A stretch of DNA of 7,661 nucleotides from Comamonadaceae bacterium (GTDB lineage: Bacteria; Pseudomonadota; Gammaproteobacteria; Burkholderiales; Burkholderiaceae_C), in assembly GCA_947460065.1 (NCBI GenBank), contig CANHGF010000108.1, forward strand, positions 1 to 7,661. Direction: 5' to 3'. The notes under the pieces are model-generated. The model did no database searches and was not told the origin of the DNA. It was given only the letters and a program-made list of their open reading frames with translations. Shown in pieces: positions 6,582-7,661 of this stretch; the stretch's first letter is position 1; every line of letters starts with the position of its first letter. The position numbers and the translations under genes were made by a program.

Positions 6582-7329
6582 GGCGGGCCTCCATCGCGTC
6601 GGGCGTGCCCAGGTAGGCCTCCAGCACGGCCGCGTCCTGTTTGACCGCCTCGGGCGTACCTTCAAAAATCTTGCGACCGAAATTGAGCACCACCACATGG
6701 TTGCACAGGTGCCGCACGAAAGGCATGTCATGCTCGACCACGAGCAAGGTGACGCCGCTGTCCGAGACGGTCTGCAGCAACTGCCGCAGCTCCTCGGTCT
6801 CCACATTGTTCAGGCCGGCCGCCGGCTCATCGAGAAGGAGGATGCGTGGCTCGGCCATCAATGCGCGTACCACCTCGATGCGCTTTTGAATCCCGTAAGG
6901 CAGGTCGGCCACCACCTGTCCAGGGTAGGTGCCCAGGCCGGCACGCTCCAGGGTGGCCCTGGCCTTGGCGCTGGCCTTGCGGCTGCTCACCAGCTCCCAG
7001 GGGCGGCTGCGATGGTGTTCGCCCAGCATCACGTTTTCCAGGGTGGAAAGGTGGGGCATCAGGCGAATGTTTTGAAACGAACGGGCGATGCCGTGGCCGA
7101 CCCGGTTCGCCACCGACATGTGGGTGATGTCCTGGCCGAGGGCGCTGATACGGCCACTGTCGATCGGATAGACGCCCGAGATCAGGTTGAAGACGGTGGA
7201 TTTGCCGGCGCCGTTGGGGCCGATCAAAGCGGTGCGGCTGCCGGTCGGAACCGAAAAGCTGACATCGTCGATGACCTTCAGGCCGCCAAAGGACTTGCTC
7301 ACGCCCTCGAGTTGCAGTGCGATGCTCAT
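6574..7329 (-). CDS. livG: LivG-type ABC transporter ATPase
   Basis: First cytoplasmic ATPase of the importer, 251 residues. Walker A is GPNGAGKS (37-44), the Q-loop residue is Gln86 in SFQNIRLMPHLS, the signature is the LivG-style LPYGIQ (143-148) in place of LSGGQ, Walker B is LLLDEP (164-169, Asp167/Glu168), and the switch histidine is His200 in VVEHDM. The long insert after the Q-loop (about 104-140) and the C-terminal AYLGTPDA are normal for the BCAA_ABC_TP_C extension. The ATG at 7329 has AAGGAGG 7 bases upstream and overlaps the livM stop as ATGA, so it is translationally coupled to the permease. Together with LivF it drives import through LivH/LivM. Confidence 0.95.
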   Translation of the reverse strand: MSIALQLEGVSKSFGGLKVIDDVSFSVPTGSRTALIGPNGAGKSTVFNLISGVYPIDSGRISALGQDITHMSVANRVGHGIARSFQNIRLMPHLSTLENVMLGEHHRSRPWELVSSRKASAKARATLERAGLGTYPGQVVADLPYGIQKRIEVVRALMAEPRILLLDEPAAGLNNVETEELRQLLQTVSDSGVTLLVVEHDMPFVRHLCNHVVVLNFGRKIFEGTPEAVKQDAAVLEAYLGTPDAMEARHA

Positions 7330-7661
7330 GCGCCGGCCTCCTTCTTGTTGGCCGAACCACCCCAGCCTTCGATCATGGTGCGGGTGATCACGCCCTGAGG
7401 CCTGAGCATCATGATCAGCACCACCGCCACGCCAAACACGATATAGCGCCCACCCTCCAGGAATTTGAGCGAGGGATCGAGCTCTGAGAGCTTGCGCAGT
7501 CCCTCGGGCACCAGGGTAAAGAAGATCGCACCAAATAGCGGGCCCCAGACCGTCTGCGTCCCACCCATCAGCACATACAGCAGCACGTAGATGCTAAACA
7601 GCACCCCGGTCGATTGCACGTCAATGAAGTTGAACTGGTGCACCAGCAAGGCGCCGCCAAG
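7326..7661 (-). CDS. livM: LivM-type ABC transporter permease, C-terminal 111 residues only
   Basis: C-terminal third of an inner-membrane permease of the branched-chain-amino-acid-type importer; about 330 residues are usual, and the N-terminal part lies beyond the right edge. The frame stays open to base 7661, reading LGGALLVHQFNFIDVQST at the edge. Two or three hydrophobic segments are visible (VLFSIYVLLYVLMGG, GPLFGAIFFTLVPEGL, YIVFGVAVVLIMML). The GGTQTVWGPLFGA motif and the RPQGVI tail are LivM hallmarks. The LivH permease is expected further right, outside the window. Confidence 0.92.
   Translation of the reverse strand, partial: LGGALLVHQFNFIDVQSTGVLFSIYVLLYVLMGGTQTVWGPLFGAIFFTLVPEGLRKLSELDPSLKFLEGGRYIVFGVAVVLIMMLRPQGVITRTMIEGWGGSANKKEAGA

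Noticed and set aside
6582..6806. 75-residue N-terminal extension of LivF
   Set aside because: It overlaps livG in another frame, is rich in Arg, Cys and Trp, and GGAGG lies 6 bases before the ATG at 6581, where family homology begins.
6864..6903. Degenerate ABC signature LPYGIQ in LivG, and VEQN instead of a switch histidine in LivF
   Set aside because: Both are normal features of the LivG and LivF families and do not indicate a defective ATPase.

Overview
The window is high-GC DNA with every supportable gene on the minus strand. Gene families, codon use and strong GGAGG ribosome binding sites fit a Burkholderiales-type betaproteobacterium (Comamonadaceae-like); this is an inference from style and gene content, not from a marker gene. 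Nine genes fill the window almost completely. The two end genes, livM and paaN, run off the edges. The only non-coding gaps longer than 50 bases are 3860-3914 and 2027-2144.

Read in the direction of transcription (right to left), the first block is a branched-chain-amino-acid-type (HAAT) ABC transporter: the C-terminal end of the LivM permease (7326-7661), the LivG ATPase (6574-7329), the LivF ATPase (5883-6581) and a secreted substrate-binding protein (4685-5863). A short-chain dehydrogenase (3915-4685) follows, starting inside the stop codon of the binding protein. Next come a GC-rich hairpin, an isochorismatase-type cysteine hydrolase (3161-3859) and a DmeF-like cation diffusion facilitator (2145-3149).

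After a 118-base gap with a possible weak promoter and a dyad-symmetric candidate operator, a second unit starts: a small lipocalin-like protein (1541-2026, TTG start with a strong Shine-Dalgarno) coupled by ATGA overlap to a PaaN-type aldehyde dehydrogenase (1-1544, C-terminus missing).

The arrangement looks like an uptake-and-catabolism region. The LivMGF/binding-protein system would import an amino-acid-like, amide-like or aromatic-acid solute. The dehydrogenase and cysteine hydrolase would act on it or on an intermediate. PaaN points to phenylacetate-type ring-cleavage metabolism next door. The substrate cannot be read from the sequence. No RNA genes, insertion sequences, CRISPR arrays or phage genes were seen. 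I found no clearly new system. The points most worth checking are the lipocalin-PaaN coupled pair, the dehydrogenase/hydrolase pair fused to the transporter operon, and two possible regulatory structures.
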